Assembly (NCBI GenBank): GCA_027575765.1
Contig: JANBPT010001205.1
Location: 1 to 12,460, forward strand
DNA length: 12,460 bases
Reading direction: 5' to 3'
Source of the DNA: Tieghemiomyces parasiticus
Lineage: Eukaryota > Kickxellomycota > Dimargaritomycetes > Dimargaritales > Dimargaritaceae
Below, in pieces: positions 8,299-12,460 of this stretch. Below the pieces are notes generated by a model. The model did no database searches. It was not told where the DNA came from and saw only the letters and a list, made by a program, of their open reading frames with translations. The position numbers and the translations under genes were made by a program. The stretch's first letter is position 1. Each line of letters begins with the position of its first letter.

Positions 8299-9586
8299 AT
8301 GCCACTCCTCCGCATGTCGCAGCCGGCCCTGCGCCGGGCGTTGACGCCAGCTACGACCCGTTGGGCCGTACGACAGCCGGGTTTCCCCACCACCGTCCGG
8401 TTCAATAGTACCGAGATCGACCCACCGTCGACAGTGCAGCCCACGCCAGGTACGGCCGATACATTCAGTTACCAGCTCCCGTCAGGCCAGGTGGTTACCG
8501 AGCCGGCCCGGCCGCGTATCCTCCGCCCCATTCTGTTCACGCTAGGGGTGGGTCTCACGGCCTTCACCTGGGCAGCCTACCGGCAAGAGGAGAGCGAGGC
8601 CAAACGGCGCCGTGCCAAGGGCCCCATCTCATCGTGGTTGGACCGTATGCAGTCCGCCGACGAGCTCGTCGATTTTAACCGCACCCCGCAACGCCCGAAG
8701 CTCAACCGGGAGGAGATGTACGATCGATTACGGCGGCACTACCGCCGGCTCAAAGCGCTGCCCGACAATCTTAGCACGGCTTGCCTGTATGTTATGACCT
8801 ACTACCATCTCCTCCCCCCGAATAGATTGGCCATGTATACTCTGGTGGGCCTGAACGTCGCGGTATTTGGCCTGTGGCGGATCCCCCGACTGCAGGCCTT
8901 CATGGGGCGCCACTTTCTGCACCATGCCCGGTCCGGTCGGAGTTATACGCTACTCACCTCGACCTTCAGCCACCAGGGGGGGTTACACCTCATGTTTAAC
9001 ATGATGGGTCTGTACTACTTCGTTGGCCCTGTGGCTGGATCGATGACCCCGGAGACCTTCCCGGCATTCTACGTAACCGCCGGCACCACCGCGAGCCTCG
9101 TCTACCACCTAGGCACCCTCGCCTTTGTCAACCCGGCCTCTGTGTTACCCTGCCTTGGGGCTTCCGGTGCCGTTTATGCCATCATAGCCCTCTTTTCGAT
9201 ACTCTACCCCCAAGCGCGGTTGCAGTTCATCCTATTCCCGTTCGTCAGCTTCGAGTCTGGGCCCTTCTTCAAGTGGGTCCTGGCAGCGGAGGCTGCGCTC
9301 ATGACCTTTACCCGTTCCAGCATCGCCCACGGCGTAAGTCATGCCCATCGCTAGACATTGGTATTGTAATCAGTATGTGAATGGTTTGCCAGTGCACCTT
9401 ACTAACCCATCACTCCATGCTATTGACCACATGGTACTCCGTTACCCTCTCGCATCACAGGCTCACTTAGCCGGCGCCGCCTTCGGCTTCAGCTACCACG
9501 CCTTCGTTCCTGCCCTCTGGACCGGATACCGCGAATGGGTCGGGCGCATGCTATTGCTGAACACCGAACCTAGGAAGCGCAGTTAA
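8299..9586 (+). CDS. PCP1: Mitochondrial rhomboid serine protease (PCP1/PARL type)
   Basis: Exons 8299-9333 and 9461-9586 join in phase across a 127-nt intron (donor GTAAGT, CTAAC branch, acceptor CAG) to give 386 residues. The N-terminus is an Arg-rich leader ending near VRFNST. A first hydrophobic segment starts at about residue 74 (ILRPILFTLGVGLTAFTW), the extra N-terminal helix typical of mitochondrial rhomboids; the six-helix core follows. Core motifs are HLMFN at 230-234, GASGA with catalytic Ser289, and AHLAGAAFG with catalytic His347, the latter encoded by exon 2. The Ser-His spacing of 58 equals that of human PARL (277 and 335). Known role: an inner-membrane protease; yeast Pcp1 cleaves Mgm1 and Ccp1, and PARL cleaves PINK1 and PGAM5. 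Substrates here are not visible. I chose ATG 8299; ATG 8314 is an alternative five codons later. It is convergent with COQ10. Confidence 0.95.
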
Positions 9587-9804
9587 CCTGGGGTCCAGCT
9601 GTTGATATTTCGCGCTGCGCTCTATCCTCGTCTGAAAATATGACACCATTATGATAATTACTTTTCATTAACGTATCGATGACCAAATCAGCACCGATTC
9701 CTCGGCGAACACAATTCTAGCTAGTGTCGCAAAACCAATATTAACATCTAGACAAAGTGAGACGGGTCACCGAGTTCGTGAGGGACCTCTGTCCTGTGAA
9801 CGCT
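9587..9804. other. Convergent 3' spacer between PCP1 and COQ10
   Basis: The two stop codons (9584-9586 plus, 9807-9805 minus) face each other across 218 nt of AT-richer sequence. Both 3' untranslated regions must share this gap. I see no perfect AATAAA on either strand and no gene. Confidence 0.5.
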
Positions 9805-10791
9805 TCATTTTCCTCGAATATACACGTCGTGGCACCGCTGCTTAAATGCGTTGACCATCTGCTTGCACACCTGGTCAAAGAAAAGACCGGAGACTTGGGC
9901 GTAGATAGGCGAGTTGAACTGGAATTGAATACTGAAGCGCACGAGGCAGCGCTGCGAGTCGGGTTTGGCCAGCGGGTAGGGTACGAACTCCCAATTGGTA
10001 CGGAGCAGGCGGAAGAGGTCGGACTGCCTTGATACCGCCTATGGGGTGCGTATAATATGTGAATACGATGTAACGGTAGGCGAGGGGCCAATTTAAGGGT
10101 TGGTTCTCGACAAGGTCAACTTTTCCGAATTAAACCAATCAGTTACCAATAATTGAAGCGTATGGTCGAGCAGTTGGTCCAGTGACACTTACCTCTACGC
10201 GCCATGGCTCCTCCTGGGTAACTATCGACGTGTACCGTTCCTTGAAGGCTTGGAAGCCAACCTCCAGATCGGCCTGGTCGACAATGTGTCGGACCGACAC
10301 TCCTTTGGCCTCTGGTACCGAGCAGGGTCGGATAGTGGCCGTCGGCCGGCGGTGGTAGGCCGAGCGGGCACACCAAGGCACGAACGCGCTGTAACGGTCA
10401 ACGTCCGCGACCACCTTGTAGACCTGTGCGGGGGAAAACCTAACACAGGGCGCACCGGGTGGAATGGTGGAGAAGGGACCGCAATGTAAACAGTATTGCT
10501 TAAGATGACTGTGTTCCGCTTGCGCGTCTTGATTTTTCAAAGCTTGGACACGCGGCAGGTTGCTGCCAACACAGGGCGGGTGGAGCACACTTACGGTAGT
10601 ATTTGCTGCTCAGTGTACTCCTGAGGCCGGGTTAACTTGGCCGGGTCGGGTAGAAGAGAGCCTAAGTTGAGAAAGGTACGTCTGGGAGCGTTTTGAGCGA
10701 GCGGGGACAGGCGAGCAGAGTGCCCGGACTGCCCGCGGGCTACCAAGACGGTTATCGAGCGCGGCAGAAGGTGGGTCACCCGGCTGGTCAT
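9805..10791 (-). CDS. COQ10: Coenzyme Q-binding protein COQ10 (START domain), mitochondrial
   Basis: Exons in gene order are 10791-10595, 10439-10193 and 10023-9805. Introns are 155 and 169 nt, both with GTAAGT donors, and all phases agree; the product has 220 residues. The first ~45 residues are an Arg/Ser/Leu-rich matrix leader. The START-like domain opens with RRTFLNLGSLLPD and QEYTEQQILPFSPAQVY, then VVADVDRYSAFVPWC, GFQAFKERYTSIVT, NWEFVPYPL, FQFNSPIYAQV and the C-terminal helix FFDQVCKQMVNAFKQRC, all characteristic of COQ10. Known role: it binds ubiquinone in the inner membrane and is needed for efficient respiration and Q biosynthesis; it is not an enzyme. The loop after FVPWC is about 18 residues longer than in human COQ10B (residues about 90-121). 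Convergent with the rhomboid gene, divergent from THOC7. Start ATG at 10791 has a good context (CCGCCATGA). Confidence 0.95.
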
Positions 10792-11231
10792 GGCGGAGGC
10801 GTATGCGTGTGGGGGTGGGGAGATAGAACCAAGAAGAGGGCCAAGCCAGAGCTATCAAGGCTGAGGTTTACGTCCAGGGTGAGTGAAAGGCAGACCGAAT
10901 CCACTCGCGTAGGGGCTAATGAGAGTCGTGAGGACCGAGCGGCCATGCCTTATCATTGAAGTAGCAAAAAAATGGGGGAAAGCCACGCAAGTGTGCCAAC
11001 TCCAGACCTGGCAATGCATCTGAGGCCGGATTCTCCACTGCCGAGGCATCGGAAAATGTGAGGGACCCGACACGTAATTCAGGCCAGACACAGCGTCACT
11101 CACTTGTTAATCCGCACGGCTCTCCATGCTTTGGGAATCACCTTTTTTTCCATCACTACATTCTTTGCTGCTAGCTTTAACTACCCTGACGTGCCGATTG
11201 TACGCACCTATATATTTTTCAACTAACAGCC
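10792..11231. promoter_or_regulatory. Shared divergent promoter region, COQ10 and THOC7
   Basis: COQ10 (minus) starts at 10791 and THOC7 (plus) at 11232, leaving 440 nt for both promoters. A TATA-like TATATATTT is at about 11209-11217, but it is only about 20 nt before the THOC7 ATG, too close for a normal TATA-to-start distance unless the leader is very short. Open frames inside the region on both strands show no recognisable protein. Promoter function is inferred from gene orientation alone. Confidence 0.5.
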
Positions 11232-12460
11232 ATGGCGACCAAGGACGGTAGGTTAGCTAGAAGTGCGCACACTAGGCATACCTCGGCGAGTTCACCAAGA
11301 CCATTGACCCGAGCCGTTTGGGCCGAATCTGAACGTATAGGGCAAGGAAAGGACACTGGCCCCGCTTACTTACCCCACCCATATTTACCAAACCGTCTCC
11401 ACGCACTCTGTATTTATTAGATAGTGTACTCCAGGCCCGCTTGGATAACGACGAACGCTCCCTGAAGCGGTGTCTACAGACGTACACGTCCTGGGTGGCG
11501 TCCATTCCTGAACAGACTAGTTCGAACATGTAAGGAGCAACGCCGTGAGCGAGAAGCCAGGTGCATGGGAGAAAGTTGTAGACCCCAACGTATAAGGTTA
11601 TCTAAGCGTCAAGGTACTGAGTAACCTTATGATTGCTCACTAACTGCCGATAACGAAGCCGGTGCTTTTTTTGCCCTCCCCCCTCCCTCCCACTAGCGAG
11701 CAGACTTCGGAAGTCCTACTGGCCGAGCTTAAACTGTACCAACAGAGTATGGACCGGTATGCGCAGCTAGAGAGAACCCACCAGCTCGAGTTAGCGGACC
11801 TCGAAGCCATCCGCGCATCCTACGGTAAGTTGATCCAAGTAGCCCGTCCGATCCACGAAACTGTACGCTCCCTACCAGCTCTGGCAAATATAGACTATGT
11901 TGCATGCCGGCTCGTCCCCGCCGTTATATCCATTTTTTGCCCTCTAACTCCGACTTTTTAATCTCTATCTTGTTCGTGATTACCACAGAGCAACGTATTG
12001 ACACCCTCAAGGCCGAGCTGGAAGATCTCCGACGGCAAAGTGCGGACATGATCACCGACAAGGCCAAGCTGCAGCGGTGCGAGCAAATTGTCAAGGAAAT
12101 CCAACGCTACCCGGCTCGCGTGGTCACCCAAGCGACCATTGCCGATATGGAAAAGGAAATGGCCAACCTCCGGGCCCAACAGGTGACCAACTACCGCCTT
12201 GTGCAGAACCTCCAACAACAATTCAACGCCGTCGTTGGCGACCTGCATCGTATCACCACGCTACTGGATCCGGAGGCCGCGACTACTACTGCCAGCAGTG
12301 AGGCTGCTGGTGGTCAAGCCGATGCCCACCAGAAAACAGACATGGGTAGACTTACTTCCCAGTCGGAAACCCCGACGGGGGTAGATATTACCACCGAGAG
12401 TAACGATATGGTAGTTGATGGATCTCCTGCTGAACACGTGATCCCTGGCAGCGACAGCCA
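11232..12460 (+). CDS. THOC7: THO complex subunit 7 (THOC7/Mft1-like), 3' end outside the window
   Basis: Exons 11232-11247, 11421-11529, 11697-11824 and 11989 to beyond 12460. Introns are 173, 167 and 164 nt and all phases agree. The first coding exon is only 16 nt (MATKD plus one base). Joined, the N-terminus reads MATKDDSVLQARLDNDERSL, matching the short N-terminal helix of THOC7. Long heptad-rich coiled coils follow (about residues 45-178), including the segment RCEQIVKEIQRYPARVVTQA, which corresponds to the ALAKVIQHHPDR segment of human THOC7. From residue 181 to the window edge the chain is a Ser/Thr/Gly/Asp-rich tail. Known role: a THO core subunit that pairs with THOC5 and acts in transcription-coupled mRNP assembly, mRNA export and R-loop control in the nucleus. 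Another coiled-coil protein is possible but fits less well. The 61 tail residues seen already exceed what human THOC7 (204 aa) has there. Confidence 0.87.

Noticed and set aside
9757..10032. Plus-strand open frame over COQ10 exon 3
   Set aside because: Its reverse complement encodes the conserved COQ10 C-terminal region; the plus frame is a shadow.
11262..11332. Stretch YLGEFTKTIDPSRLGR as a possible THOC7 exon
   Set aside because: It cannot be joined in phase to the 16-nt first exon and ends in TGA without a good donor. Splicing 11247 to 11421 gives the family-like N-terminus directly, so this lies in intron 1.
1..12460. A hidden defence, CRISPR, transposon or viral system
   Set aside because: No CRISPR-like repeat array, transposase or integrase motif, terminal repeats or viral gene was visible on either strand. 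Every well-supported gene is a conserved eukaryotic housekeeping gene.

Overview
This is a piece of eukaryotic nuclear DNA, most likely from a fungus. The genes are split by spliceosomal introns with GT..AG ends and mostly GTAAGT-like donors; several introns carry a CTAAC-type branch site. The proteins look fungal (a GUF1 with fungal-style C-terminal wording, a PCP1-type rhomboid, a COQ10). I could resolve 18 introns completely. They run from 111 to 243 nt, longer than the 50-80 nt typical of ascomycetes, and an early-diverging fungal lineage is my best guess. The lineage is inference, since I could not run a search.

Layout, left to right: (1) 135-1070, plus strand: the 3' part of an AKTIP/FTS-like gene encoding a ubiquitin-conjugating-enzyme variant; its first exon or exons lie left of the window. 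(2) 1384-1743, minus strand: SDHAF4, an intronless succinate dehydrogenase assembly factor gene, convergent with gene 1. (3) 1744-4173: a 2.4 kb stretch with no recognisable gene. It holds a CA/CT microsatellite, a perfect hairpin, a cluster of overlapping inverted repeats and three weak open frames of doubtful status. (4) 4174-7829, plus: GUF1 (mitochondrial EF4/LepA GTPase) in 11 exons, fully reconstructable at 682 residues. (5) 8299-9586, plus: a mitochondrial rhomboid protease of the PCP1/PARL type, two exons, 386 residues, with its catalytic Ser and His on different exons. (6) 9805-10791, minus: COQ10, coenzyme Q-binding START-domain protein, three exons, 220 residues. (7) 11232-12460 and beyond, plus: THOC7, a coiled-coil subunit of the THO/TREX complex, four exons seen, running off the right edge.

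The four middle genes (SDHAF4, GUF1, PCP1, COQ10) all encode mitochondrial proteins, and all four begin with a basic, acid-poor leader. Two of them, SDHAF4 and COQ10, touch the same respiratory step: complex II passes electrons to coenzyme Q. They are transcribed separately and on both strands, so this is a neighbourhood and not an operon. The two outer genes serve other processes: endosome transport by dynein for AKTIP/FTS, and mRNA packaging and export for THOC7. I found no tRNA, rRNA, CRISPR array, recognisable transposon or virus sequence. I also found no previously undescribed system; the oddest material is the structured, geneless stretch at about 2.2-3.6 kb and some gene-level peculiarities listed in the findings.
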